DNA of 64,000 bases. It comes from Achromobacter sp. Bel (GTDB lineage: Bacteria; Pseudomonadota; Gammaproteobacteria; Burkholderiales; Burkholderiaceae_B). How positions within the stretch are numbered: the stretch's first letter is position 1; each line of letters opens with the position of its first letter. The stretch is taken from NCBI RefSeq assembly GCF_012928505.1, contig NZ_JABBJN010000005.1:1-64000 (forward strand), written 5' to 3'. The notes under the pieces are model-generated. The model was not told the DNA's origin. It ran no database searches and saw only the letters and a program-made list of their open reading frames with translations. Shown here piece after piece: positions 33,002 through 41,851 of this stretch. Position numbers and translations under genes: made by a program.

Positions 33002-35220
33002 GATCTCTTCCTCGACGTTTCAAAATTTGAAGTAAGGGACTTCGACGCCCGCGAGTTCGCCTGACCGAACTGCCTTTGCATGATGCGCGGGGTCTTCGAT
33101 TCGATGCGCCGATCAACCTCGATCAGCAGTTCCCCGTCGCTCATCCGCTGCACATCAACGTCCCTGCCGCCATAGTTATTGACCGTGACCCGAGGCTCTC
33201 CCCAGCCGCCAGAAAATCCGGAGCCGAGGGGCGTCACATACCCGCCGCTCCCGCCTTCCATAAGAAAGGTGTCCCGCCCTTTTGTGTAAAGCTCCGGGCC
33301 GCGCTCGTTCACCTGGTAGAAAGACCCAGGCATCGTCGGACCGCCAGACGCCCGCAACCCACCCCACGAACCAGTCATCCCGCTGACATTACCGACCGCA
33401 GTGCCGCCCGAGGTATACGACGGCGAAACGGACATGCCGCCACCGAGCCACCCGGCGATTCCATTGAACAGCCCGCCCAGCAGCCCCCCCACTTCGCCGC
33501 CCTTCCCGCCGTAGCTACCAAACAGCAGCTTGCCCAGCTTAGACGCCAGCAGGTCCGATCCCATCCTTGCAAGCATGTCCGCGAACTTCAGACCGATGTT
33601 GTCGAACTTTCCAGTCAAAACGGAATAGATCCCGTCGCCAAACGTCGACTGAATGTTCCGCGCGCCCTGCTTGGCGAATTCGTCCATTTCATCGGTGGCC
33701 GCGCCAAACTGCTTGACCATCTTTTTGTAGGCGTCTTCATACTCCGGTGTACCGACTTGCAAGTACTGGCCCAGCAGCGCCGCACCGTCGGCGATCTTCC
33801 TGGACTTCGCCCGCTCCGGGTACAGGGTGTCCATGAGCCGACCGTATTCCTCCAGCTGCTTTTGCGCGCCCTTGATGGCGTCCTGCTGCTCATTGAATGC
33901 GTCGGTTGCCTCAGCCAGGCCGATGGCTTGCTGCTTTTCGCGCTCGGTCCGGAACGTCAAGGTGCCCGAGGCAATGCTGGCAAACAGCTTTTCCGCTTCG
34001 GTCTCACGACCAATCAGGGCCAACCGCACTTTCATTTGGGCGATGTAGCGCGCGCCCTCGTCGAGCTTTTGAGCTCCGCTCTTAGTTTCCCCCGTAACAA
34101 CCACAGGCGCGGTCACAGGAACGTCGCCCGCCCCGAGAATGTCGATGCCCCAGCCCTTCATTTCCTGGTCAATGCGGGCCTGGGCGGCCGCAATCACGCG
34201 TTCCGCATTTCGCAACTGCTCGCCGAGTTCCTTTTCCCCGACGCCGAAAATCAGCGACTTAGCTTTTGCACCCGTATCTCCGCGCTTCAGCGCATCTATC
34301 TCGCCCTGGATCGACCGGCGCTGCGCGTCGTACTTCGTGAGCGCTTCGAATGGGTCGCTGCTGCCAAAGAGCGAGTCATACGCCGTACCCTGGATTGCCC
34401 CAAGAAAATCGCCCAACGACTTCCGGGCCGTCATCAGACGTTCGATGTACGTGTTCAGCACCGGCAGCGAAGCGGCCGCGAGCTCGTTGAACGCGCCTTT
34501 CGCCAACCGCTGCAGATCGTCCAACGAGTCGTTGAACTGCGCGGCCGCATCGACCACGTCCTCGCCGACAACAATGCCGAAGTCTCGCGCTTTCGCCGCG
34601 GCGTCATCGAAACCCTTGGCGCCGCCATTGAGCATGACGATCATGTCTGCGCCCGTCTTGCCGAACACTTCCTGCGCGATCGCCGTCTTGTTGGCCCCAT
34701 CCTCCATTCGGGCAAACCTGTCAGCCACATCCCGCATCACGGCGTCGGCCGACCGCAGCTTTCCCGAGCTGTCCGCGACTTCTACACCCAACGCCTTGAA
34801 AAGCGCGACCTGGGCTTTGCTGCCCGTATTGGCAGCTTCCATATTTTTGGACAGCGTGCGGATTGCACCGTCCAGACCTTCCACCGACACGCTGGAAAAC
34901 TCCGCGTAGTAGGAGAGTTCCTGCAAGGTTTCCGCACCGATGCCAAGCCGCTGGGTGCGATCAGAGACGGAGTCCATCTCATCGATCGCACCCTTCACGG
35001 CCGCCAGCGCCTGCCGCGGGATCTCCTGCAACTGACCGACGATTCCCTCGGTGATGCCGGCCCAGATACCCGCAATCCGCCCGACATCGGCCGCCATGCT
35101 CCGGCGGATGTTCTCCATCGTGCGCTGAGCCGCGTATTCCGACCGGCTCAGGCCCGAGCTAAATTCGGTCGTGTCCAGACCCAGCAGCATGTTCAGCTTG
35201 CCGATCGCGCCGCCTGCCAT
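32998..35220 (-). CDS. Tape measure protein
   Basis: 740 residues. The start MAGGAIGKLNMLLGLDTTEFSSGLSRSE is typical of tape measure proteins, and long helical regions occupy 1-300 and 370-470. Hydrophobic segments and a Gly/Ser-rich C-terminal region follow. The YVTPLGSGFSGGWGEPRVTVNNYGG stretch and a final charged helix end it. It sets tail length and is ejected with DNA. Its position after the chaperone pair is standard. Confidence 0.88.
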   Translation of the reverse strand: MAGGAIGKLNMLLGLDTTEFSSGLSRSEYAAQRTMENIRRSMAADVGRIAGIWAGITEGIVGQLQEIPRQALAAVKGAIDEMDSVSDRTQRLGIGAETLQELSYYAEFSSVSVEGLDGAIRTLSKNMEAANTGSKAQVALFKALGVEVADSSGKLRSADAVMRDVADRFARMEDGANKTAIAQEVFGKTGADMIVMLNGGAKGFDDAAAKARDFGIVVGEDVVDAAAQFNDSLDDLQRLAKGAFNELAAASLPVLNTYIERLMTARKSLGDFLGAIQGTAYDSLFGSSDPFEALTKYDAQRRSIQGEIDALKRGDTGAKAKSLIFGVGEKELGEQLRNAERVIAAAQARIDQEMKGWGIDILGAGDVPVTAPVVVTGETKSGAQKLDEGARYIAQMKVRLALIGRETEAEKLFASIASGTLTFRTEREKQQAIGLAEATDAFNEQQDAIKGAQKQLEEYGRLMDTLYPERAKSRKIADGAALLGQYLQVGTPEYEDAYKKMVKQFGAATDEMDEFAKQGARNIQSTFGDGIYSVLTGKFDNIGLKFADMLARMGSDLLASKLGKLLFGSYGGKGGEVGGLLGGLFNGIAGWLGGGMSVSPSYTSGGTAVGNVSGMTGSWGGLRASGGPTMPGSFYQVNERGPELYTKGRDTFLMEGGSGGYVTPLGSGFSGGWGEPRVTVNNYGGRDVDVQRMSDGELLIEVDRRIESKTPRIMQRQFGQANSRASKSLTSNFETSRKRS

Positions 35221-35261
35221 GTCATTCCCCTGCGGGACAGCCCCCGCGTTTAATTGCTTCG

Positions 35262-35555
35262 CTACATCACGACGTCGGCATCCATCACCAACGCGTCGAC
35301 ATCCCCAGCCCCGCCGCCACCAGCGGACCAGAACTGCATAACGTCGTTCACGCCGAACAACTTGTTGCCAGAACTGCGGGCAATTACCACCGCAAGCTGA
35401 GCAATGCGATAGTCATCGCGCCACAGACCGAACGGCTGCTTTTCGTAGTACTGCTCAAACTCCATCAGGTGCCTTTCGGGCATGGCCTCGATCTCGGATG
35501 GGAGCTTTCCCAGCGCAAGGCACAGCAGCAGCTGAAACTCGCGCCGGGGCGTCAG
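35262..35555 (-). CDS. Tail assembly chaperone, frameshift extension (gpT-like part)
   Basis: This frame is entered by -1 slippage at the AAAAAAC heptamer and reads LTPRREFQLLLCLALGKLPS through MPERHLMEFEQYYEKQPFG to the stop. The body WRDDYRIAQLAVVIARSSG resembles T-type chaperone parts. The independent ATG at 35,483 lacks a clear ribosome site. Together with the upstream part it yields a G-T fusion that loads tail tube protein onto the tape measure. Confidence 0.75.
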   Translation of the reverse strand: MTPRREFQLLLCLALGKLPSEIEAMPERHLMEFEQYYEKQPFGLWRDDYRIAQLAVVIARSSGNKLFGVNDVMQFWSAGGGGAGDVDALVMDADVVM

Positions 35556-35962
35556 TTTTTTTCCGACGGTTCCTCTTCCTCATCGCTGGCCGTGGACAAG
35601 AACTCTTTGCCCAAGCTGTTGATGAACTCGAGATCAGCCTCGTCGGAGGGGTCGAAGACCCGATTGCCGCCCGCATCGCACAGGCGGTGCGCGATCCGCG
35701 ACGCCATCGCGTACGGATCCGTGATCTGTTCAAGCTGGAGCTGCACCTCCATGGGCTCGTCGTGGTTGAGGTCTATTCCGAGCTTCTGGGCGATTCTGAC
35801 TTTGCGTCGGCGGGCGTCCTGGAAATAGGCGTTGGCCTCACCCACACTCATATCCGTACGCAGATAGGCCCGTTCGCCCAACACCTTCGTCGGCTTGAAC
35901 GTGGGCCGCTGTTTCAGAATCAGGTCGCGGAGCTCCTGGGCGGTAAATTCGTTTTCTGCCAT
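35552..35962 (-). CDS. Tail assembly chaperone (gpG-like)
   Basis: 136 residues in frame 0, ending DEEEEPSEKN. Helical body with KVLGERAYLRTDMSVGEANAYFQDARRRKVRIAQKLGIDLNHDEPMEV. It lies between tail tube and tape measure genes. The frame ends at a slippery AAAAAAC heptamer immediately before TGA, so a fraction of ribosomes continue into the T frame. Confidence 0.8.
   Translation of the reverse strand: MAENEFTAQELRDLILKQRPTFKPTKVLGERAYLRTDMSVGEANAYFQDARRRKVRIAQKLGIDLNHDEPMEVQLQLEQITDPYAMASRIAHRLCDAGGNRVFDPSDEADLEFINSLGKEFLSTASDEEEEPSEKN
35555..35561 (-). promoter_or_regulatory. -1 programmed frameshift site (AAAAAAC)
   Basis: Coding strand reads GG AAA AAA AC TGA at the end of the G frame. 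The heptamer A-AAA-AAC fits the X-XXY-YYZ rule. The -1 frame is open for about 290 nt and leads exactly into the T-like frame. Confidence 0.8.
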
Positions 35963-35971
35963 AGTCCCTCC

Positions 35972-36649
35972 TTACGCGCCCGTGACTGCCGGGAACCAAA
36001 CCTTGGAACGCGCGCCGCTGACCGGCGGCGTCTTCTTGATCGTCACGCCGCCCGTGAAAAACGCGCCCGTGGAGCCGTCCATCCCGATGCCCGTCTGGAT
36101 GTAGCCATGAACCAGCACCGTTCCCTGACCATTCGTCAAGCGCAGGCGGGACCAAAAGAGCGTCGTTTCGTCGTCCAGCTTCTGCAGGGTCTGCTGGCCC
36201 GTGGTTGCCGGTGCCGAATTGAACTGGAGCGTCAGCGCGCCAGGCGTACGCATGCCAGGCTCAGATTCTTCCTCGTCGTCCGAGCACATCGTGGTCGTCG
36301 GCATTTCCGCACGCGTGTCGCCCGCCTCGCTGTAATTGGTCAATTCGCAAATGTTGGTAAACACGCCGCGGCTTGCCGTGGTGTCAGCCAGGGAAAGGAC
36401 GTAATCCTCGCCGTTGCTGCCGACGAGTTCAAACGTGTCAACGGAGAGGCTTTTGACCGCGTAGGTGGCGTCCACGCTTTCATGCAGGCCAGAAACCTTT
36501 ACCACGTCCCCCGACGCATAGCCGTGGCCGACGACGGTAACAACGATCGGCTTTGCCTGGGTTGCGTTCGTGATGACCTTCGAGGCCTCCAGGGAGGTCT
36601 GTACGGCGTATCGCGAGCCGTTGAATCGCGTGGTTTTACCCTTAGACAT
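35972..36649 (-). CDS. Major tail tube protein
   Basis: About 225 residues from MSKGKTTRFNGSRYAVQTSLEAS. N-terminal Ig-like module (about 10-85, VVTVVGHGYASGDVVKVSGL) leads into the tail tube core (SRGVFTNICELTNYSEAGDTRAEMPTT). The second half is GTVLVHGYIQTGIGMDGSTGAFFTGGVTIKKT. Genes in this position encode the tail tube, here followed by the chaperones after 10 bp. Confidence 0.8.
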   Translation of the reverse strand: MSKGKTTRFNGSRYAVQTSLEASKVITNATQAKPIVVTVVGHGYASGDVVKVSGLHESVDATYAVKSLSVDTFELVGSNGEDYVLSLADTTASRGVFTNICELTNYSEAGDTRAEMPTTTMCSDDEEESEPGMRTPGALTLQFNSAPATTGQQTLQKLDDETTLFWSRLRLTNGQGTVLVHGYIQTGIGMDGSTGAFFTGGVTIKKTPPVSGARSKVWFPAVTGA

Positions 36650-36712
36650 TTCATGCACCTCAGTTTTGATTGCCCAGCGGGCGGAGAAATTTGGTTTGAA
36701 GCGGCGCCGCTA

Positions 36713-37066
36713 TTAGGGCGCTGCCACCTGATATACGACTAGGCACCGGAACAGCCGGCCATCCTCTTCGAAACTGTGCTCGATCGAGATCCGTTCCCAG
36801 CTCTCGAAAGCCGTTTCAATCGCCCCACAAACGGGGCCATCCTTCGCGCCGAGTGCAGCAACCTCGTCGAATTCCGAGCCGTAGACATCGACCTGGATCC
36901 GATGGTCATCCAGATCCGAATCGCCGCAATTCGTCGAGGCCGGAACCGCGTATGAACTGAACCGTATCGCCGGCCACGATTTCAGGTCTTGGGGCAGGAC
37001 GACCGGGTACGCCCGGTCGTCCACCAGCGCGCCCAGGACGGGCCCAAGGACTTCTGCGACGCCCAT
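36713..37066 (-). CDS. DUF3168-family tail terminator (gpU-like)
   Basis: 117 residues. Start MGVAEVLGPVLGALVDDRAYPVVLPQDLKSWPAIRFSSYA and core DDHRIQVDVYGSEFDEVAAL fit the DUF3168 tail-completion family. These cap the tail tube and join the head. The start abuts the stop of the gp10-like gene. Confidence 0.82.
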   Translation of the reverse strand: MGVAEVLGPVLGALVDDRAYPVVLPQDLKSWPAIRFSSYAVPASTNCGDSDLDDHRIQVDVYGSEFDEVAALGAKDGPVCGAIETAFESWERISIEHSFEEDGRLFRCLVVYQVAAP

Positions 37067-37572
37067 TACTTCACCTTTCCGTGTGTACGGCCCACGCCGG
37101 AAGCTTCCGCCTCCAAGCGCGTTCCGAGCTGGTCCGCGGTCTTCTTCGCGGCCTCAAGCTTTTTCGAATCGAAGGCCCGGGACATCCACGGATTGGCCGG
37201 GATCTTCGCGGTGCCGAAATGAACCATCCACCAGTAAAACGGGTCGTCCGGGTTCTGACTGCTGTTGCGGCCCGTCGCCTGCTTGAATGCCGCGATCTTC
37301 TTGGTGCCGATGCCTTTCACCCAGACAACTGCCTCGAATGACCCGCTGCGCTTGGCTATCGCCTTCACGCGCGTGGCCGCCCGGACAGTCCCGGGCTTGC
37401 GGTGCGGATGAGGTTCTTTGAGAACAGGGGCCTGAGCCTTGGCTTCCTTCTGCAAGACCCGGCCGCCGGCGGATACCGCACTGCGTCCGATCCGCTTCTG
37501 CAGGCGGTTGTTGAGCTCTTTAAAGGCCAAGCCCATTTCCCGAAGGCCGGTCATCTTCACCTTATCGACCAT
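37066..37572 (-). CDS. HK97 gp10-family head-tail joining protein
   Basis: 168 residues. The motif GLREMGLAFKELNNRLQKRIGRSAVSAGGRVLQKEAKAQAP and the Phe-Tyr-Trp region DDPFYWWMVHFGTAKIPANPWMSRAFD are characteristic of the HK97 gp10 family. It acts in head-tail joining or tail completion. Confidence 0.86.
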   Translation of the reverse strand: MVDKVKMTGLREMGLAFKELNNRLQKRIGRSAVSAGGRVLQKEAKAQAPVLKEPHPHRKPGTVRAATRVKAIAKRSGSFEAVVWVKGIGTKKIAAFKQATGRNSSQNPDDPFYWWMVHFGTAKIPANPWMSRAFDSKKLEAAKKTADQLGTRLEAEASGVGRTHGKVK

Positions 37573-37927
37573 CACTTACCCCGCCCGACTTCGCCATGAT
37601 TTCCCACATGTCGCCGGCCTCTTTCACATTGGCCACCGACACAATGCCCAGCACCGTTGAGACAAACACCACGCGCATCGTTGGATCAAGCGGGAGGCCA
37701 GGTTGCACCCGCATGACGATCTTGGTGTCCATGTCGGCCCGCACCTGGGCGCCGGCCGCGTAGTACTCGCGGCCCCGCAATGGCTCCACAGATGCCCAGT
37801 ACTCGCCCTGGGGATTCGATGGCGTGCCGGCGGGGACCCAGCCAAGGAGCCTTTCTGCGCCGCTCGGCGTACGTTCAACTTGGCGCCGCTCGATGCGGAT
37901 CCGCTTGTTCAGAGGGCCGGCCTTCAT
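37562..37927 (-). CDS. Head-tail adaptor (head closure, SPP1 gp16-like)
   Basis: 121 residues. Start MKAGPLNKRIRIERRQVERTPSG, with WASVEPLRGREYYAAGAQV and the end NVKEAGDMWEIMAKSG, are the typical head-closure small beta-barrel. Overlaps both neighbours by a few bases. Confidence 0.84.
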   Translation of the reverse strand: MKAGPLNKRIRIERRQVERTPSGAERLLGWVPAGTPSNPQGEYWASVEPLRGREYYAAGAQVRADMDTKIVMRVQPGLPLDPTMRVVFVSTVLGIVSVANVKEAGDMWEIMAKSGGVSDGR

Positions 37928-38256
37928 ACACCTATCCCGATTCGATACGGCATCAGCAATGCCCGAAAGGCAGACGATGACACCGGTGCGCCTGGCTCGC
38001 GGTTCGCGTACAGCGCGCCCAGCTCCAGCTTGATCGCCGCATTCACCGATTCGGGCACCGGCTCTTCGATCGGCTCGCCATCTTGGTCCAGCACGGGTTC
38101 ACCGTCGCTGTCCAGGCGCGGCCAGGGAATAGGCCGACCGAGATAGTTCGATGCGGACTCAACGGCGGCGGCCAGCAAGGAAGTGATCAGCGTGTCATCG
38201 GCGTCAAAATCGACGCGCAGATGCAGCTTCGCTTGCTCAAGCGTTGGGGTTGGCAT
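37924..38256 (-). CDS. Head-tail connector (HK97 gp6-like)
   Basis: 110 residues from MPTPTLEQAKLHLRVDFDADDTLITSLLAAAVESASNYLGRPI, the classic start of the gp6 connector family. The C-terminus ending MPYRIGIGV is shared by the family. It attaches to the portal and receives the adaptor. Confidence 0.86.
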   Translation of the reverse strand: MPTPTLEQAKLHLRVDFDADDTLITSLLAAAVESASNYLGRPIPWPRLDSDGEPVLDQDGEPIEEPVPESVNAAIKLELGALYANREPGAPVSSSAFRALLMPYRIGIGV

Positions 38257-38521
38257 TGGTTCCACCCTGCGTCTGGACCGGCGGAGACTTGGCCGTTTCG
38301 GGCGCCGGGCTTGGCTTCGTGCTGGGCGCACGCGCCGGCTTCGTTGAGGGGTGACGTTCGGGCTTGCTCTGCATCTGGGTTCCTTCAGCGCCCTTGGACG
38401 GCAATGCCACCAGCCCATTCGCCGCCAGATCCTTCGCGCGGCCGTCCGGAACGTTCAGTGTCTGATTAGGCATCGCCCAGTTGCCGCCATTAAGGAATGC
38501 TTTGATAACAGTGACTTTCAT
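38237..38521 (-). CDS. Small Pro/Lys-rich protein of the head operon (unknown)
   Basis: 94 residues. An N-terminal beta segment (MKVTVIKAFLNGGNWAMPNQTLNVPDGRAKDLAANGLV) is reminiscent of short capsid-region proteins. It is followed by a repetitive KPERHPSTKPARAPSTKPSPAPETAKSPP tail. Its 3' end overlaps the connector start by 20 bp. Possibly a head decoration or connector-linked protein. Confidence 0.6.
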   Translation of the reverse strand: MKVTVIKAFLNGGNWAMPNQTLNVPDGRAKDLAANGLVALPSKGAEGTQMQSKPERHPSTKPARAPSTKPSPAPETAKSPPVQTQGGTNANPNA

Positions 38522-38576
38522 GCTTTCGCGGACCGGGTTTCCCCGGTCCGCCCTAGTTAACGCCCCTGGGCGCGGT

Positions 38577-39854
38577 TTACGGCGTCGGCGCTTCGAACGC
38601 GCCGAACACGAACGACTCCGGCCGGTAGACGGCGAGCGCGACTCGCTCTTCGCCGCGGATCGTCACCATGTTCTTGCGGAAGTTGTCACCGTCTTCCGTC
38701 GACACCTCGACGGCGGCGTCTTCGCGGTCGAAGACCTGGGCGGCCATATCGAACGCCCCGACGAGGAACGATCCGGAGGGCATTGCCGTGGTCTCGACCA
38801 CCGGCAGGCGCCACATGCGCGGCTGGCCGCCTTCGACGACATTGACCCAGATGTAGCGGCCGTTGGAGTCGGTTTCCAGTTCGATGTCGGCCCAGTCGAT
38901 CGGGTTGAGTACGATGCCGCTGGCGCGGTACTCGGCCAGGCGTACCTGCAGGATGGCCCGACGCAGTGTCTTGATCTTCGTGTCGCCGGCCTCGCGCAAG
39001 TCGTCGTCGAAGTCCGTGGCCTGCGGGATCAGACCCAGCAGATTCTGCGCCGTGCCATCGCCGGCCAGGATCTGCTGCTCTTCCACGTACTGCAGGCCGT
39101 AGCGCAGGCGCCCGTCGATGTAGCTTTGCAGCAGCGGGATGTCGGCCAACACCTGCTTGGAAGCGCGCATCCAGTGCGCGATCGTGCGAACGGGCGTCGT
39201 CTTCAGCTCGAACGACAGGTCGGACTGGGGCTTGTCAGCGCCTTCGGCGACGGGCGCTGCCATGTTCTGGAAGCCGCTCTCCTGCACGAACTCGATCGAG
39301 TCCGACGACGTGCGACCCGGCATCAGCAGGTCGCGGATAGTCATCGGACGATCCGGGCGGCTGATGATGCCCGGTACGCGCGTGGGCTCGATGGCTGCAC
39401 CGACGCCGCCGGTGCCCGAGGTGGTGCTGGTGATATTGGTGACTGCCTTCAGGCGCATGCGCGCCGTGCCACGCCCCTTGCTGGACAAGGACTTGTAGTC
39501 GTCCGTATCGGTGAAGGTCTCGCCCACCGACTTGATGCGATCGCCGTCATTGGTCTGGCGACGCGCCAGCTTCTGCTCGAGCTCGAGCAGGCGGTCGTTC
39601 ATCTTGATGCCTTCGCTGGAGATCTTTTCCAGCGCGGTCTTGGTCTCTTCCGAGACCTTGCCCAAGGTCTTGATTTCTTCGGAGGCCTTTTCGGCGAACT
39701 GCTTGATTTCGTTGTCGCGTTCGGTCAGCGCTTTAACGAGTTCCTTCACTTCCAGGGTGTCGCCACCGTCATTACCGCCCTGGGCGGCCTTACGCTGGAG
39801 ACCCGAGGCAACAGCGATGGCCAGGGCTGATTGTTCGAATTGACTGATACGCAT
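38577..39854 (-). CDS. HK97-family major capsid protein
   Basis: 425 residues. The N-terminal ~100 residues form a coiled-coil scaffold (KELVKALTERDNEIKQFAEKASEEIKTLG), removed by the protease in HK97-type phages. The capsid core begins near the SSTSGTGGVG-like linker (TNITSTTSGTGGVGAAIEPTRVPG). It includes PVRTIAHWMRASKQVLADIPLLQSYIDGRL and the E-loop/P-domain. The end is YRPESFVFGAFEAP. Confidence 0.94.
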   Translation of the reverse strand: MRISQFEQSALAIAVASGLQRKAAQGGNDGGDTLEVKELVKALTERDNEIKQFAEKASEEIKTLGKVSEETKTALEKISSEGIKMNDRLLELEQKLARRQTNDGDRIKSVGETFTDTDDYKSLSSKGRGTARMRLKAVTNITSTTSGTGGVGAAIEPTRVPGIISRPDRPMTIRDLLMPGRTSSDSIEFVQESGFQNMAAPVAEGADKPQSDLSFELKTTPVRTIAHWMRASKQVLADIPLLQSYIDGRLRYGLQYVEEQQILAGDGTAQNLLGLIPQATDFDDDLREAGDTKIKTLRRAILQVRLAEYRASGIVLNPIDWADIELETDSNGRYIWVNVVEGGQPRMWRLPVVETTAMPSGSFLVGAFDMAAQVFDREDAAVEVSTEDGDNFRKNMVTIRGEERVALAVYRPESFVFGAFEAPTP

Positions 39855-39863
39855 GATGTGTCC

Positions 39864-40562
39864 TTAAAACTTGGGGAGGGTGAAGGCCGAGGCGTGGCGT
39901 GCCAGGCTGGCCAATTCGTTGGTAATCGCGGCATCGCCCTCGGACTCACTCCGGAGCAGGTGTTTCAGGCCGCGATTCGCGATCACCGCGGCCTGTGACT
40001 TCGAGAAGCCTGCCTCGCGCAGGAACCGCTCAAAGTCGGGAAGTTCAGGGACCGCACCGTGTGCGATGCGGGCCTTGATTGCGTCGACCCGCGCCTCGTC
40101 GTTCGCGGGCGCCGTGACGATCGAGATCTCGGCCAGGTCCAGCTTTTTCAGCGTGCGGATCTTGGTCTTTTCGTCGTAGACGGCATCGCGGACGAAGTAG
40201 CCGATGGACAGCCCCGTGATCGCCCGGGTCTTCATTCCGCGATAGGCGGTCTTGGCATAGGGCGCATCCTGCAGCCACAGCTGGCCCACGCCATACAACC
40301 CGTGGGCGTCTTCCTTGAGCTGGTTGATGTCCCAGTCGCCGATGGGTTCCGAGCCGCGGTGATGCCAGAGGACGGGAAGCGTCCGGCCTTTGGCGCGGGT
40401 ATCGTCCAAGCTCTCAATGAATGCGCCCGGGGCGACGATTTCGTTGTAGCTATCCACGACCCCGAAAACCGAGCCGTAGCCAGAAAAAAGGCCGTCATCG
40501 CTGACGGCCTTGATGTCGTAGTCGAACGACCGGATCTGCATCACAGCGCTCTTTCGTTTCAT
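39864..40562 (-). CDS. HK97-family prohead protease
   Basis: 232 residues from MKRKSAVMQIRSFDYDIKA; its ATG overlaps the portal stop. The serine protease motifs are present: GYGSVFGVVDSYNEIVAPGAF, VLWHHRGSEPIGDW (His) and TRAITGLSIGY (Ser). The C-terminal helical tail is typical. It matures the capsid by removing the scaffold domain. Confidence 0.9.
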   Translation of the reverse strand: MKRKSAVMQIRSFDYDIKAVSDDGLFSGYGSVFGVVDSYNEIVAPGAFIESLDDTRAKGRTLPVLWHHRGSEPIGDWDINQLKEDAHGLYGVGQLWLQDAPYAKTAYRGMKTRAITGLSIGYFVRDAVYDEKTKIRTLKKLDLAEISIVTAPANDEARVDAIKARIAHGAVPELPDFERFLREAGFSKSQAAVIANRGLKHLLRSESEGDAAITNELASLARHASAFTLPKF

Positions 40563-41851
40563 TTCTTTTCCTCGAAGGTGGGGAGATCCAGCCAGGACCG
40601 CATAGACGCTTTCGCCTGTTCGCCGGACGACTGCTGCCCCAGTTGGTCGACCGGTATCAAATTGGATTGCACGGTGTAAATGTCGCCACCTTCGTAGGGT
40701 TCTTCGTCCTCGAGCTCGCGAATCGAATTTCGGTTCGCCAGCCCGTTCTGCACTTTCGACGAATACAGTTGGGCCCGGCCCACGGAATCCGCGCGCATCA
40801 ACCCCTCGAGGGAGAACTTCGAGTAATACGAGCGCCGCTCTTCCGGTCGCAAAAGTTGCCGCTTGATTGCCTGTTCGATCCCGATGACAAGCGGCCCCAT
40901 GCCCATCACGCGCCAACCCATGATTACCTGCTCGACACCGCTGCCCCACATCGTTTGTCCCTGGGGCGAATGGCCGATTAGGATGGGTGGAGTGTTGAAG
41001 AACCAGCGGCAGATTTCCTCTATGGAGAAGGCGCGGCTTTGGAGCAGCTGCGCGTCCTCTGGGTTCATCGTCACCGGCTGGTACTTCATCCCCGCCTCGA
41101 GCACGAGCGTGCTGCCCGACTGCGATGCCGTGCCCACCTGCGAGATGACGCTCTTGCGTATGTCTTCGCGGTTGCCTTTGGTCAGGATCTGTTCAGTCGA
41201 CACCACCCCACTGGGCCGCAGCCCGTTGGCGAAGATCCGGCTGGACGTTTCCTCTTGCGCCATGGCGGCGCCCAGGGTGTTGCGCGCAAAGGCAATGGGC
41301 GACAACCCAATCAACCCATCAAGGGAAAAGCCCTTGATATGGAAAATCTCGGCCTCGCTGTAGATCGTCAGCACGCCTTTCAGGTCCGTATATCGAAACT
41401 CCAGCGCACCGGATTTATCGACCTTCACGACCATCAGTTCGGGGCGCAACGGCTCCAGGGCCACAATGCGACCACCCGCCCGGTGGATCAACGCATACCC
41501 ATTTCCCCAAAGCGCTACCGCCGCAATGAGGCACTGCCAGAAGTCGGCCGGTGTCATGTTGGCATTCGGCTGGTCGTGCAGAACCGTGTACAGCGGATGG
41601 TCCGTTGCAAGTGTCCTTTTCCCCTTGCCGTCGCGGTAATACAGGAACACCGGCAACGTTCCAAGCACCTGTGACAGCAGCCGAACGCATGCCCAAACCG
41701 CAGAGAGCTGCAAAGCGGTTTGGGCTGTCACGGTCTTGCCCGAGTAGTTATCGGATCCGTAGTACCAGCGCCAGAATCCGCTATCGCCCAGGCTGAGCGT
41801 GCGCCCCAGCCACTGGGCGATGCCAGCGGACGCTTTGGTAAGTAGTTTCAT
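40559..41851 (-). CDS. HK97-family portal protein
   Basis: 430 residues. Motifs include SAVWACVRLLSQVLGTLPVFLYYRDGKG, LHDQPNANMTPADFWQCLIAAVALWGNGYALIHR, PEDAQLLQSRAFSIEEICRWFFNTPPILIGHS and EGLMRADSVGRAQLYSSKVQNGLANRNSIRELEDEEP. It forms the dodecameric DNA channel. The start codon is shared with the terminase stop. Confidence 0.94.
   Translation of the reverse strand: MKLLTKASAGIAQWLGRTLSLGDSGFWRWYYGSDNYSGKTVTAQTALQLSAVWACVRLLSQVLGTLPVFLYYRDGKGKRTLATDHPLYTVLHDQPNANMTPADFWQCLIAAVALWGNGYALIHRAGGRIVALEPLRPELMVVKVDKSGALEFRYTDLKGVLTIYSEAEIFHIKGFSLDGLIGLSPIAFARNTLGAAMAQEETSSRIFANGLRPSGVVSTEQILTKGNREDIRKSVISQVGTASQSGSTLVLEAGMKYQPVTMNPEDAQLLQSRAFSIEEICRWFFNTPPILIGHSPQGQTMWGSGVEQVIMGWRVMGMGPLVIGIEQAIKRQLLRPEERRSYYSKFSLEGLMRADSVGRAQLYSSKVQNGLANRNSIRELEDEEPYEGGDIYTVQSNLIPVDQLGQQSSGEQAKASMRSWLDLPTFEEKK

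Noticed and set aside
33076-35253. A 725-codon plus-strand frame over the tape measure gene
   Set aside because: It is antisense to a clear tape measure protein in a continuous leftward operon; composition is that of a complement frame.
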